Shown: positions 50,194 to 60,913, numbered from the stretch's first letter. The stretch: 64,000 bases of DNA from Shewanella phaeophyticola (GCF_025398315.1 NZ_JAODOQ010000001.1:248001-312000); one strand, 5' to 3'. Numbers and translations are program-made. The notes: generated by a model from the sequence alone, not told the origin.

Positions 50194-50982
50194 ATGGCAA
50201 AGAAGTACTATGTGGTATGGGCAGGGCGTGAAACGGGTATTTTTACCAGCTGGGATGTCACCAAACGATCCGTTGATAAGTTTCCGCAAGCTAAATACAA
50301 ATCCTTTGCCACTGAAGCTGAAGCAAAAGCGGCTTTTGCCAAGTCGCCGCACAACAGTATTGGCAAGCCCATCGCTAAAGCACCGGGCACAAAAACGACA
50401 AGCACTAAAGCGAAAGCGAGCAGCAGTACTGCAACCGAGGCGTCTAACAATGCGATACTGTCGCAGTTTGATGTAGTGATTTACACCGATGGAGGTTGTG
50501 AGCCTAATCCGGGTAAAGCTGGCTCTGGGGTTGCGGTATATCGTCAAGCTCAACTTGCCGAGTTATGGTATGGCTTATTTAATCCGAATGGCACCAACAA
50601 TACCGCAGAGCTTAATGCATTACATCAAGCCTTATTGATGGCTAAAACGGCATTAGATGCCGGGCATAGCGTGCAGATTATGAGCGACTCGCAATATTCA
50701 ATTAAGTGTATTAGCGAGTGGGCTTACGGTTGGAAGTCAAAAGGCTGGATCCGCAAAGGTGGTGAAATCGCTAACCTAGATATCATTAAACAAGCGCATG
50801 AACTTTATGATGCGATTAAAGATCAGCTAACTATTCAACATGTTGCAGCTCATATTGGCATTGAAGGTAATGAACTCGCCGATAGAATGTCAATCTATGC
50901 CATTGATCAACAACACAGTGCTTTTAGTCAATTTAAGCCACCATTGGACATTGGTAAAATATTAGCATTACGTACAGGCTAA
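50194..50982 (+). CDS. Ribonuclease H with N-terminal viroplasmin (hybrid-binding) domain
   Basis: 262 residues. The N-terminal ~45 residues (KYYVVWAGRETGIFTSWDV, SFATEAEAKAAF) form the RNase HI/caulimovirus viroplasmin domain that binds RNA-DNA hybrids. A Lys/Thr/Ala-rich linker follows, then RNase H with all four acidic positions: VIYTDGGCEPNPG, NNTAELNAL, IMSDSQYSIKCI and HIGIEGNELADRMS. It cleaves the RNA strand of RNA-DNA hybrids. This two-domain form is different from the short rnhA housekeeping enzyme. AAGGA precedes the ATG. Confidence 0.93.
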   Translation: MAKKYYVVWAGRETGIFTSWDVTKRSVDKFPQAKYKSFATEAEAKAAFAKSPHNSIGKPIAKAPGTKTTSTKAKASSSTATEASNNAILSQFDVVIYTDGGCEPNPGKAGSGVAVYRQAQLAELWYGLFNPNGTNNTAELNALHQALLMAKTALDAGHSVQIMSDSQYSIKCISEWAYGWKSKGWIRKGGEIANLDIIKQAHELYDAIKDQLTIQHVAAHIGIEGNELADRMSIYAIDQQHSAFSQFKPPLDIGKILALRTG

Positions 50983-51000
50983 TGACTGAGCTTCACGGAC

Positions 51001-51062
51001 AAAAAAGCCGGATTACTGAAATGTCCAACTTTATGGGGTCACTTCATTACTCCGGCTTTTGC
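51001..51062. terminator. Probable bidirectional terminator
   Basis: AAAAAAGCCGGA … TCCGGCTTTT with partly paired inner arms (TTACTGAA against TTCATTAC) between the RNase H gene and the convergent aminopeptidase gene. The loop is long, so it is less certain than the others. Confidence 0.6.
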
Positions 51063-51083
51063 ATTTCACTAACACCATGGATA

Positions 51084-53748
51084 CTAGTTCAGTTTTTGTT
51101 TAATACTGACACAACGTTGTTCTTGTTGGCGAGTTTCAAGCAGGGCGCGTCTAGCCAGTTTTGACAAACCAGTTTCGCTATTTAACACCTGGCTAATAGC
51201 ATCAATATTGGCTGCGCTGCAATCTGTAGGGATTAATTTTGAAGCAAAGCTGCGCATAAACACCGGCACTTTATCGTCCATGAGTTGCAAATTTTCAAAG
51301 CGTTGCTCGGCGGTTGCAGCGCTAAGTAACTTTTGTTCTGCAGGGTATAGGTTATACATCGCCACACGAATTTTTGAAAATGCCATACTGTCGTTATGCT
51401 CGATGGTATTTAACCATTGGCGCTTAAGCGATGACTGCGGGCGGATAACCTCAGCGGCAATGGCAGCCTTTACGCCTGAGTCAGATTGATCAAGCTGTTT
51501 TTCTCGAGCCAGTAATGCTTGAGCATCGCCATAATCATAACGGTTTAGTTGGCGGATCATGTCCCAACGTAGATCTTGATCTATGGTTAAACCTTTAATA
51601 TGGCTTTTGCTTTGAAGTAACGACTGAATATGTTCAAGCGCATCACCATGGCTTGATAGGCTAATGTAGGCATCGAACCAACGACGTTGAAAGTCTCGGT
51701 TACGGTAGCTTTCCATGCTCATGCGTAGGCTCATTTGGCTTAACGCTTTTGATATTTTGCTGTTATAACTGGCATGAGTTGGCGCCATTAAGTCGAGGTA
51801 GTTTTTGGCTCGCTGCATGTTATTAAGTACTTGGCCTAAAATGGTGTAGTCTTTTTCCAGCGGCGCATTGATTAAGGCAATATTTAAGAACTGCTCTAAC
51901 GACGCGTTACCATCAACCACACTGTCCCACATACTTTGCCATAACATCGATCGCAATAATGGGTCGCTCACATGGCTGAGTTGCTGCTTGGCAGTATCGA
52001 ATGACTTTTGGTCTAATTCAACTTTCACAAATCCCCAATCATCATAGTTTGGATACACTAAATCAGGACAGATCTCGCCAACCAGTTCGTTAACTTCCGT
52101 ATAAGCGCCTTTGTAGGTCACAGCAATTGTTTGCTGCTTATCGAGCCCGTATCGGTGGTGGTCGAATAAGCCTATTTTCACTCGCTGCTCACGCAGTGTT
52201 GGGTGTTGGCTATCTTCAGCGGTTTGCACTAATGCAAAAGAGTCTATTTGATTATCCTGGCAAGTGTATTGTGCCTTAATGGTATTGACGCCAGCGGCAT
52301 ATAACCACTCTTGAGTCCATTGCGACAAATCCCGGCCACTGGCTTTGGCTAAACTATTAATAAAATCGCTTAATTCGGCATTTTGATAGCTGTATTGCTG
52401 CAAGTACTGGCTGACACCACGGCGGAAGGTTTCTTCACCTAACAGATGACGCAGTTGTTTAATGGTTGATGCCCCTTTTTGATAGGTGATGGCATCAATG
52501 TTATCAAATGCATTTTGACTGGTGGCCACCGGTACTTCAATTGGGTGAGTGGTGACTAAACTGTCTTGATGATAAGCCGCTTGCTTACCAGAGGCGTAGA
52601 AGGTTCGCCATGCATGGCTGAACTCAGTGGCTTCGCTAGTGGCCAACGTCCCCATAAATGAGGCAAAGCTTTCATTTAACCATAAGCCATTCCACCATTT
52701 CATAGTGACTAAATCACCAAACCATTGGTGAGCCATTTCATGCATGATAACTCCGGCTAAACGTTGTTTTTGCTCGGCGGTCATTTGGGCATTAAATAAG
52801 AAGCGATCTTCTGAAAAGGTAATTGCAGCGGCGTTTTCCATGGCGCCATATAAAAAGTCTGGCACTAGCACCTGGTCGTACTTTTTAAATGGGTAATCTA
52901 TCCCAAAGTAACTGTCAAAAAAGTCTAAACCTTGCTTGGTATAGGTAAACCAATCTTGTGGGGTAACCTGCTCAGCCACCGATTGACGCGAGAATAAGCG
53001 CATTGGGTAACGACCAGAGTCATCTTGCCAAACTTTATATGGATCCGCATGCATAGAAAAGTTATATGGGCTTAATTTAGGCGTAGTAGGGAAGGTCCAT
53101 AAGTTGGTTTCGCCTTGGTCTACCACGTTAGTTTCACGCATGGCACTGATCACTTGCCAGTCTTTTGGGGCATGAACATTAATCTGGTAGGTGGCTTTTA
53201 AGTCGGGTTGATCAAACACCGCGAGACATTTGCTGCGCGGCAGCAGGCTCAAAATGTGAATATAAGTAAACTTTACTGTCAACTGGGTCAACAAAGCGAT
53301 GTAAGCCTTCACCGTTGGTACTATGTTCGCGGGTAAACTCAACTGTAATGGTGTTGTTGCCAGTGTCCAATAGGCTTTGGTTAATTACGATATATGCGCC
53401 GTTGTAGTTAGGGTAAACCTTGGTGCCGTTAATGATAAATTGTTTAATATTGGCTTTGTTTAGGTCAAGTGTCAGTGATTTAGGCACACTGCTAAGGTCA
53501 AAGTTAACGGTCGACTTGGCACTGAATTGACTATTTTCACTTAAAAAGAAAGTAAGATCGTATTGTACATTTGAGACTACGTTAGCGCGTGCCTGCGCTT
53601 GCTGTTGGCTAATGTAAGCCGAGCCATCACGTTGTAACGTTGAGGTCGATACAGAGCTACTGCAACTTATGACGCTAGCACAACATAATGCAACAAAACT
53701 GGTTTTGATAACCTGTGGACTAAACAATTCAGTGGATAACAATTTCAC
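51084..53748 (-). CDS. M1-family aminopeptidase lipoprotein, frame broken
   Basis: Restored length ~887 residues. The N-terminus is a lipoprotein signal ending ASVISC, so it is membrane-anchored in the periplasm. The M1 core has GAMENAAAITF (exopeptidase motif), VIMHEMAHQWFGDLVTMKWW (HExxH with the downstream Glu in NESFASFMG) and the C-terminal ERAP1-like helical domain. It resembles PepN-type alanyl aminopeptidases, but PepN is cytosolic; this is the exported form. The break at 53221-53227 has one extra base between QQM and AVFDQPDLKATY; it is not at a GGCC site. Confidence 0.92.
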
Positions 53749-53780
53749 GTTAGTGTTCCTAACTTATTATTGGGTGTATG

Positions 53781-53807
53781 AAAAAGCCGACATCAATGTC
53801 GGCTTTA
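53781..53807 (-). terminator. Terminator of lpoB
   Basis: AAAGCCGACAT/ATGTCGGCTTT with a two- to three-base loop; on the minus strand TTTTTC follows the stem, ~20 bases beyond the lpoB stop. Confidence 0.8.
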
Positions 53808-53825
53808 TTACTATGTGCTTGGGTA

Positions 53826-54419
53826 TTACAAGCCTAAGAATGACTTAGATTTAACCTTACGGATTTCTTTTTCGTCAGACCATTCAATTAAACCGGTTTC
53901 AAGATCCATTAAACGCATGGTCATCTTGTAGTACACATCTTTGGTGCTGCCATCTTGTTTAACAATGCTCGATAGGTTGCCATAAAGCATGTATTGCGCG
54001 CCAATTTGACGGCCAAACTTAATGGCGGTTGTTGGGTCTACCATGCCAGCATTGTTTTGATAATCTAGCTGCTTACGTACGGCATCCACTTTGGTCATGT
54101 CGATAAATCGGAACTTACCAGAACGGAGTAACTTGTTGCTAATCGTGTCGGTAACTGACTCGGTATCGATATGCTCTGAGGTCTTATTTTTGATTTTATC
54201 AACAAATATAATTGGACGATTGGTTTGTGTCATTACAACCACTGGCGGGAAGGTCATCATGCTGTCGACCATTTTGGCGGCAATATCTTGCAGATCAGTT
54301 GAGCCAAAGTTTTCGTTAACGGTTTCAACTTCGGTGGCATCGCCATATTCCACTTTAGATTGACAGGCGCTCAGCCCCATTACTGCAGCTAACACAAATA
54401 TCAGTTTTAAATTTTTCAT
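53826..54419 (-). CDS. lpoB: Penicillin-binding protein activator LpoB
   Basis: About 197 residues. Lipoprotein signal ending MGLSACQ, then the LpoB/CsgG-like globular domain: DIAAKMVDSMMTFPPVV, RPIIFVDKIKNKTSEHIDT, ESVTDTISNKLLRSGKF and DLETGLIEWSDEKEIRK at the end. LpoB sits in the outer membrane and activates the peptidoglycan synthase PBP1B. The start is the ATG of MKNLKLIF, with GGA eight bases upstream. It follows the COG3014 lipoprotein gene by ~50 bases, an arrangement that recurs in related genomes. Confidence 0.93.
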   Translation of the reverse strand: MKNLKLIFVLAAVMGLSACQSKVEYGDATEVETVNENFGSTDLQDIAAKMVDSMMTFPPVVVMTQTNRPIIFVDKIKNKTSEHIDTESVTDTISNKLLRSGKFRFIDMTKVDAVRKQLDYQNNAGMVDPTTAIKFGRQIGAQYMLYGNLSSIVKQDGSTKDVYYKMTMRLMDLETGLIEWSDEKEIRKVKSKSFLGL

Positions 54420-54468
54420 AATAAATTCCATTGGTGATGAGTGACAGTTGATAAGGGGTTATCGTCTA

Positions 54469-55840
54469 TCAGATGATTATCGAATAAAAACGGGTACGAT
54501 TGCCAGTCTCTATTGCCCAAATTAATGTTGTACGGTTTGGTTTTACTTCAATTTTTACATTTTGGCTGTTATTTAAACGAATGTCGTAGTCACCTGCGTC
54601 GATAAACTGTTTGGCTATTTGTAGCCTGACGCGGCAAGGTTAACCAGCTGCGACGATCTGCTTGTTCGCTTATTACGTTAAAAATTTGCATCACCATGGC
54701 AGCGGCATCAACTTGATTACTGGCGCGGCGACTGCTGCTCTGAACGCTTTGATTAAGTTCGTATTTGGCATAGATCCGTGCAGCTTGGCGAATTAGCGCA
54801 GCAGGTAAATCTTCTTTTAGCGCATTAATGGCTAGGGCGTCAATATGAGCAATACTGTCGGCGTAGAGTGTTTGGCCTAAGCCGCCTATTTGGCTCTGTT
54901 CAGCTAATGGCATTTGCCTCTGGTAAGTGGCTAAAGACGCGGTTTGCCAGTTACCATTTATTGAAAAAGGAACAGTAATACTTTGTTTTTCTGGTACAAA
55001 GCTGCGTTCTACAATAAATACAACTTGGCCTTGATCCGCGGTGGGCAACACCGCATCACCCCATCGTTTTGCAAACTCATCATATTGTGGCATAGCTAAT
55101 TGTTTGGCTAAACGGACTAAGTCTTGTTGTAAATAGCGGTTGTCGGGAGTGATTTGCGCCGCTTTACGGTAATCGATAAAAGCATCATTAGGTTCGTTAG
55201 CCAGTTCGTGCAGTAAGCCTGTTATGTAGTAACTGTATGCATTTAAAAACGAACTGGTTACGCTACCTGCGGCTTGTCCTAGCTGCGCCATTTGGGCATC
55301 AATCGTGCCATTAGCCATTGCTTGAACCGACTCTTGTGATTGTTGATAACGCGCTTGTTCCATACTTTGCAGCTCATTACTGCGGCGCACTTCAACTAGG
55401 GCTCCCTGCGCGTCACCACTAAATAAATAATTCAACGCCTGATATTGGTGCAACATAATGCGTTCATAACCTGAGCCGCGATATGGAATGGCATTGTCGT
55501 TAAGCAGTATGCTGGATGCACCTGCGCCGAGCTGACTGGCACTGATGGTGGCTTTGTCGTCAAAGGCTTGGTATGCCACGATTGCTTGCTGGTAGTAGGT
55601 TTTACTTTGTTCAAAATCGCCCGCGACTTGCATAATTCGTCCAGACTCTTGGGCGTAGAGCAAACCGTCATTACCGCTGATGTTGTCGGCTAATGCAGTA
55701 ATATTGGTCGTAGGTGAGTTGCTGGCTAATTGTTGTTTATAAGGGGCTATTTGCGACGGATAATTAACGAATACGCTGTTGTAAGCGCAACCGCTTAAAC
55801 TGGCCATGAACAGCAGCGACAGCCCAAGTGTTTTTAACAT
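54469..55840 (-). CDS. COG3014-family lipoprotein with TPR-like repeats, frame broken near the end
   Basis: Restored length ~456 residues. Lipoprotein signal ending ASLSGCAYN. The body is helical with TPR-like pairs (QESGRIMQVAGDFEQSKTYY, YLFSGDAQGALVEVRRSNEL, EPNDAFIDYRKAAQITPDNR), typical of COG3014 proteins found with LpoB. Their function is not established; the association suggests a role in cell-wall or outer-membrane organisation. GTAGCC at 54621-54626 on the plus strand stands for GGGCC; restoring it gives R-Q-A-Q-I-A-K-Q-F-I-D-A-G-D-Y, about 50 further residues and a stop at 54469-54471. It overlaps the deformylase gene by seven bases. Confidence 0.85.
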
Positions 55841-56346
55841 GGCATCACCTCAATCTGTGGTGCCATAAGCTTAACCCGTTCAAGCAAGGTAATACCCTGA
55901 AGGTGGTCATATTCATGCTGAAATATCCGCGCCAAGAAACCTGTTAAGGTGTGCTGCTGCAGTTCGCCTTTAAGTGATTGGTATTGCACTTCAATTTGTT
56001 GATAGCGCAAAATCGAAAAGCGTTGTTCCGGAATCGATAAGCAGCCTTCAACCCCGGCTTCTGTTGTGCTAGAGACTGACAAAATTTGAGGGTTAATGAC
56101 TACAGTTGGCGCCATTGATGGGGCGTCCGGGTATCGTTCATTTGGGTTAGAAGCCATAATAAACATGGATGCACGGCTAAAGACTTGTGTTGCAGCAATG
56201 CCGACACCGTTAGCATTGAGCATTGTGCTAAGCATGTTATCGGCCAATGCCCGCAATTTATCGTCAAACACCGTCACAGGCTCAGCTGTCAGCGTAAGAA
56301 TATCATCGCCTGTTGTGGCTATTGTGAGGTGTTGAGTCGATTGCAT
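55834..56346 (-). CDS. def: Peptide deformylase paralogue
   Basis: About 170 residues. All three deformylase motifs are present: GVGIAATQ (motif I, with Thr where many have Pro), EGCLSIPE (motif II, with the metal-binding Cys) and QHEYDHLQG (motif III, HExxH). It removes the formyl group from nascent proteins. The position next to lipoprotein genes instead of fmt suggests that this is an additional copy rather than the essential one. The start is ATG with AGGT four bases upstream; GTG two codons earlier is the alternative. Its end overlaps the COG3014 gene. Confidence 0.92.
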   Translation of the reverse strand: MQSTQHLTIATTGDDILTLTAEPVTVFDDKLRALADNMLSTMLNANGVGIAATQVFSRASMFIMASNPNERYPDAPSMAPTVVINPQILSVSSTTEAGVEGCLSIPEQRFSILRYQQIEVQYQSLKGELQQHTLTGFLARIFQHEYDHLQGITLLERVKLMAPQIEVMPC

Positions 56347-56430
56347 ATGCACCTGCTATGTAAAAATAATGGCCAATATTGCAAACTCATATGTTAACCA
56401 ACCTTCTATTGCAACACAGCTAGGTAGGAC

Positions 56431-56643
56431 CTAGTAGTGCGGAGGTGGTGTTTCTTCTGCTTGCGAAGCCATATTACTTGGCTCCATTGCCTGTAATTTA
56501 TTGACCATTAATATCATTTGCTGTTGTTGTCTGGCAACTAAAGCATTGAGCTTTATCACTTCTTGATTAAGTTCTTCAATAGTGATTTCTTGGAACGAAA
56601 GCTTCATCTCAAGGTCGTCTAGTTTTTGCAACACCTGCTCCAT
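56431..56643 (-). CDS. slyX: SlyX family protein
   Basis: About 70 residues. Almost entirely one coiled coil with heptads ([39 protein letters not shown]), then the C-terminal ETPPPHY, the conserved SlyX tail. Role unknown. The ATG of MEQVLQK has AGAGG a few bases upstream; the longer ORF from a TTG is less likely. It follows the WD40 lipoprotein gene closely and lies in the usual neighbourhood of fkpA. Confidence 0.93.
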   Translation of the reverse strand: MEQVLQKLDDLEMKLSFQEITIEELNQEVIKLNALVARQQQQMILMVNKLQAMEPSNMASQAEETPPPHY

Positions 56644-56666
56644 TTGGCCTCTATTTGTCTCTGTTA

Positions 56667-57637
56667 TTACTGCCAATATTCAATTAACCCCTGGCTACTT
56701 ATACTGACGATAGAGCCCTGGGTTGTCATTGCAGCAGAGTATACTACAGCGCCCCTGTTTTGGGTGTTTTTACTGAGTTGAACTTGCCAATGTCCTGTTT
56801 GTTTACCTGAGTCGACTTGCCATAAAAAGATCTCTTTTGACGGCGTCCCTGTGAGTAGCTGTGTATCATTTTTGACAAAACGAACCGCAGAAAAGTTCAT
56901 TTGACGACGTTTAATATCGAGCTGGCTAAGCGAGTCGCCTGAGTTTGAGTGCCATAGGTTAGCATTACCAGTAATGTCAGCGGCTAAACTTATGCTACCG
57001 CTGTCATTAATTAATACTTTGGTAATCCTTGAGTCCATTTGCCACTGTTGCATTGGCTGACCCGTTTGGCTATTCCACAATATGATTTTGCCATCATTCC
57101 CCCCACTGAGAGCCGTTTCACCGTCGGCGCTAATCGACACACTATTGACCTTTTCTTGATGACCTAAAAATTGAATTAAGCGATTTTTTTGTGGTGATAA
57201 TGACATCACTGAGCCATCAACAAGGCTACCACTAATGTTTGGCCATTATTGGCAATAGCAACGCTTTGAGCATAAGAGGGCAGAGACCACCAACCGACAG
57301 AGCTGCCGTCATCTAAACGCCAAATCGCTAATGAGCCACTGCTCATTGTCGCAGCAAACATATTGTTAGCCGATATAGCGGTATCAATAACATTACTGGT
57401 GTTATCTTGTTTGCCTTGAAGCCATTGGTAGGAGATGCTCGAGCCGGTTAAATCCCACACTTGCACACCATTGTTGGCGGTGCTGACCAGAGCGATGTTG
57501 CCATCGTTAGACAAGCTGGCACTGTAACTGGCGTCAGTGGTGAGCACCATCATCTTATCAGCGCTCGGCTGACATGCAGATAATAGCGCAACACAAAGCC
57601 AAGTTGTCCAAAAAAGCAGCATTGGCACCCGTATCAT
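56667..57637 (-). CDS. WD40-repeat lipoprotein, frame broken
   Basis: Restored length ~322 residues. Lipoprotein signal ending ALLSACQPS. The body is made of WD40-type blades: [69 protein letters not shown] beta-propeller facing the periplasm, probably for protein contacts. The break is GGCTACC at 57224-57230 on the plus strand; removing TA (GGCCC) gives [18 protein letters not shown] lies ahead of the ATG. It is divergent from fkpA and precedes slyX. Confidence 0.88.
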
Positions 57638-57804
57638 GAACTTGCCCCTTGAATTATTGTCGTAAACCTTGTGATATAAGGTCGACCCAATGGTATAACC
57701 CCATTAACTAGTATAAAGTGGCAAGCGAACATGACCACTAAAACATCTCATAGTTTGAATGTATTAGGTTATTGTAACCACTAAAGGATGCTGAGGAAGC
57801 TTTA

Positions 57805-58569
57805 ATGAAATCTATTTACAAATTATCGTTAGTTGCATTAGCTGTTGTTGGATTGACTGCATGTAACCAAGAACAAGACGTAGCACCAAAGAAAGTCGAG
57901 CTAACAACAGACGCTCAAAAAGAAGCATACAGCGTGGGTGGTTCAATTGGTAAGTACATGTCTGGTCACATTAAAGAGCAAGAAGAGTTAGGTTTTGCTG
58001 TTGACCGTACTATGGTTATCAAAGGCTTTAGCGATGGCTTAGGCGAAGAAATGCAGTTGACCGAAGAAGAAATGCAAACTGTATTACAAAACCTAGATAA
58101 AAAATTAAACGACAAACGTTTAGAGCAAGCTGAAGTGCTAGCGGCTAAATCGGTTGAAGAAGGCAAAAAATTCTTAGAAGAAAACAAAGCCAAAGAAGGT
58201 GTAACGACCACTGAGTCTGGCCTACAGTACGAAGTACTTGAAGCCGGTGAAGGTGAAAAACCAGCTGCAGAAGATACTGTTGAAGTTCATTACCGCGGCA
58301 CATTAATCGACGGTACCGAGTTTGACAGCTCATATGCACGTGGCGAAACGGCTAAGTTTCCACTAAACCGCGTTATTCCTGGTTGGACTGAAGGTGTACA
58401 GCTTATGCCTGTAGGTGCTAAGTACAAGTTTGTTATCCCTTCAGAACTTGCATATGGCGAGCGTGATACAGGGACTATTCCTGCTAATTCAACATTGGTT
58501 TTTGAAGTAGAACTTGTGTCTGTTGAAAAAGCCGCAGCTGAAGCTGAAGTTGAAGCAGAAACAAAATAA
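57805..58569 (+). CDS. fkpA: FKBP-type peptidyl-prolyl isomerase FkpA
   Basis: 254 residues. Lipoprotein-type signal peptide (LSLVALAVVGLTACNQE). The N-terminal dimerisation domain (AYSVGGSIGKYMSGHI … FSDGLGEEMQLTEEEM) is followed by the FKBP domain: EDTVEVHYRGTLIDGTEFDSS, FPLNRVIPGWTEGVQLM, and VIPSELAYGERDTGTIPANS. It ends in an acidic Ala/Glu tail. A periplasmic chaperone and isomerase. GAGGAAG precedes the ATG. Confidence 0.95.
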   Translation: MKSIYKLSLVALAVVGLTACNQEQDVAPKKVELTTDAQKEAYSVGGSIGKYMSGHIKEQEELGFAVDRTMVIKGFSDGLGEEMQLTEEEMQTVLQNLDKKLNDKRLEQAEVLAAKSVEEGKKFLEENKAKEGVTTTESGLQYEVLEAGEGEKPAAEDTVEVHYRGTLIDGTEFDSSYARGETAKFPLNRVIPGWTEGVQLMPVGAKYKFVIPSELAYGERDTGTIPANSTLVFEVELVSVEKAAAEAEVEAETK

Positions 58570-58615
58570 TGAGCTAGCTTTCGGTGTAAACGCCCGAGAT
58601 ACATATGCTAATGGC

Positions 58616-58642
58616 AAAAAAGGACGCATCGCGTCCTTTTTA
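58616..58642 (+). terminator. Terminator of fkpA
   Basis: AAAAAGGACGC/GCGTCCTTTTT with a three-base loop, T-run after; ~45 bases after fkpA. Confidence 0.9.
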
Positions 58643-58711
58643 TTGCTCATTTGAGGCTGTAGATACCGTTAAGCAAAGGGCTATTAACGGTAGTCAATTA
58701 ATATCAACTCA

Positions 58712-59677
58712 TTACAACCACTTTAAGCGATAAAATAGATACATCTGCAATGCGATAAGGGCAATAAGGCCACCACAGAATGCTGCAAATGCCCAGTTAG
58801 TTTCTGCGCCAGGAATACCACCAATATTGACACCCAGTAACCCAGTTAAAAAGCCAAGCGGTAAAAACACCGCTGATATTAATGATAAAAAATACAGTCT
58901 TTGGTTCACCTGTTCAGACTGTTGAGATTGCAGCTCTTCTTGGGTCACACTGGCTCGGTCGCGAATGGCATCTAAATCTTCAATGACGCGAATTAAGGTT
59001 TCATGAATTTCGCGCAAACGCAGTTTATCGTTATCATCAAATAGCTCACTACTTTCATGCAACATCCGCGAAAAAGCTTCACGTTGCGGCGCGAGGTAAC
59101 GACGTAATACCACGGTTTGTCTACGTAGCTCGGCTATTTCAGTGCGTAAGCTTTTGTTCACTTGGGTGACTACGCGCTCTTCTAACTCATCGAGCTGTTC
59201 TTCTAGTTTGCCAATAAATTCAACTTTACGTTGAGTTAAGCGCTCACAAATGGCCATGATAAATGCCGCGGTATCAATTGTACCTTTGCCTTGGCTAATG
59301 GACTCTGCGAGATCGATGACCGACTGTAATTGGCGCTCGCAGGTTGAAATGATTTTATCTTCTTCTGCGTATATGCGCACCGCAACCATGTCTTCAGGAT
59401 CTGAGTTAGGGTTGAGATTGACGCCACGCAAGGCTAATAGCATTCCTTTACTTGAGTTGACGACGCGTGGACGAGTATCTGTGGCTAAAAGTGTGTCTGT
59501 TTCAACACGCGCTAACCCAGAATTCAGGATCCATTTACGGGCTTTAGGTTCACGATAGCGAAGATGAAGCCACAGTAAACCATCTTGTGGTCGCCACTGC
59601 GCAACTTGCTCTTCGCTGAGTGACTGGCCAACATTTGGCCCTGTGAGTAGTAAGCTATAAATAAAACTATTGTTCAT
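58712..59677 (-). CDS. zntB: Zinc transporter ZntB-like, CorA superfamily
   Basis: 321 residues. A long cytosolic N-terminal domain (about residues 1-255) with the helical AELRRQTVVLRRYLAPQREA region, then two C-terminal membrane helices. The loop between them carries GVNIGGIPG, the GxN-type motif of ZntB rather than the GMN of CorA. It is probably a pentameric proton-coupled zinc transporter. Monocistronic; ATG start. Confidence 0.9.
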   Translation of the reverse strand: MNNSFIYSLLLTGPNVGQSLSEEQVAQWRPQDGLLWLHLRYREPKARKWILNSGLARVETDTLLATDTRPRVVNSSKGMLLALRGVNLNPNSDPEDMVAVRIYAEEDKIISTCERQLQSVIDLAESISQGKGTIDTAAFIMAICERLTQRKVEFIGKLEEQLDELEERVVTQVNKSLRTEIAELRRQTVVLRRYLAPQREAFSRMLHESSELFDDNDKLRLREIHETLIRVIEDLDAIRDRASVTQEELQSQQSEQVNQRLYFLSLISAVFLPLGFLTGLLGVNIGGIPGAETNWAFAAFCGGLIALIALQMYLFYRLKWL

Positions 59678-59851
59678 TATTTATCATTCCAAGTGATCGC
59701 AGTGTCAGCAATTACGCTACAGTGAGTGCTGAACTCAGTTTATAACGTTTATGGCCAATAAAGCGTATCGTTTTTTTATTATTTAATCCTTGGCTGCAGG
59801 TTTGAGTTTCATGGGTTAAAATAGAGCTAACGCTAATAAAAGAGCAATATT

Positions 59852-60223
59852 ATGGAATACCAATTTCGTCGAAATCGTCTTGAAGGGACGGTATTTGCAG
59901 AGTTTAGTATGGATCATGAAGTACTCGGCCGCTGGTTTGCTGAAGAGCTTGGCGATGATAACAGCCGTGCTAACCATATCCTTACACAAATAATCTTAAT
60001 CAAAAGCGGTAGCAAAAATCACTGGCGTCATATTGGTGCAGACTTAACTATTGATATCGATACTGAGCAGGTACGAGTTTTTGCCAACGTTATCGATTTT
60101 GAAGAAGATCATGAATTAGATGATGCAATGAGCTTGTATGACGCGGAGTCAGAATCATACTGCGGTTTAGAAGATTTTGAAGCGGTGTTACAAAGCTGGT
60201 TAGCTTTTATCAATCAGAAATAG
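59852..60223 (+). CDS. yacL: YacL family protein (UPF0231)
   Basis: 123 residues, full length for the family. Starts MEYQFRRNRLEGTVFAEFSM and continues with GRWFAEELGDDNSRANHIL and the acidic ESESYCGLEDFEAVLQSWL. Soluble and strongly acidic. Role unknown. Confidence 0.92.
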   Translation: MEYQFRRNRLEGTVFAEFSMDHEVLGRWFAEELGDDNSRANHILTQIILIKSGSKNHWRHIGADLTIDIDTEQVRVFANVIDFEEDHELDDAMSLYDAESESYCGLEDFEAVLQSWLAFINQK

Positions 60224-60229
60224 CATAGC

Positions 60230-60251
60230 CCCCACACTCATTGGTGTGGGG
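60230..60251. other. Hairpin between yacL and narP
   Basis: CCCCACAC/GTGTGGGG with a six-base loop between the convergent yacL and narP genes. No T-run on either strand, so a terminator role is uncertain. Confidence 0.4.
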
Positions 60252-60283
60252 CATCAACTCACGCTAAATGCATCTCGTCAGCG

Positions 60284-60913
60284 TTATTGGTTTAAATAAC
60301 GAACGGCCATTTCGGTACGCGACTTCGCATTGGCTTTACGCAGTAAGTTTTTAACGTGTACTTTGACTGTGCCTTCACTGATGTGTAAGTCATCTGAAAT
60401 CATTCGATTACTTTTACCTTCAGCCAACTCCTGTAAAATTTGCAGCTCTCGTGGAGTAAGGTTTTCAATCCAGGTGTTGTCATCGGTGGCATTTTTTAAC
60501 TCGTAAAGATAGGCCTCAACTTCGTTGCTGATGACACGGTGACCTAACATGGCTTTTTTAAGTTGTTCGAGTAATAAATCTGGCTCAGTGTCTTTGAGTA
60601 AATAGCCATCAGCCCCCGCACGCAATAACCTAACGACATCTTGCTTGGCATCGGATACGGTTAAAATAACAATTCTCGCGGTGACACCTTCTTGGCGCAT
60701 CGCATTCAGCGTATCTAAGCCTGACATGCCTTTCATATTTAAATCGAGCAGGATGATGTCTGGCTCGTTATCGGCGACAGCGGTGAGTGCTTCTAAGCCA
60801 GTGCCAGTTTCACCAAAAAGTAAAAAATCGCTGTCTGAGGTGATCAGTTGGCAAATGCCTCGGCGTAACAAGGGATGATCATCTACAACAAGTACGGAAT
60901 ACGGCTTACCCAT
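60284..60913 (-). CDS. narP: Nitrate/nitrite response regulator NarP
   Basis: 209 residues. Receiver domain with VVDDHPLLRRG, the phosphoacceptor Asp in ILLDLNMKGMSG (about residue 57) and ILTVSD … LLKD; then a LuxR-type helix-turn-helix (LTPRELQILQELAEGKSNRM, ISEGTVKVHVKNLLRKANAKSRTEMAV), the NarL/NarP type. Regulates anaerobic nitrate and nitrite respiration genes, here probably including nrfA. It starts within the last codons of narQ (eight-base overlap), so the two are translated together. Confidence 0.94.
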   Translation of the reverse strand: MGKPYSVLVVDDHPLLRRGICQLITSDSDFLLFGETGTGLEALTAVADNEPDIILLDLNMKGMSGLDTLNAMRQEGVTARIVILTVSDAKQDVVRLLRAGADGYLLKDTEPDLLLEQLKKAMLGHRVISNEVEAYLYELKNATDDNTWIENLTPRELQILQELAEGKSNRMISDDLHISEGTVKVHVKNLLRKANAKSRTEMAVRYLNQ

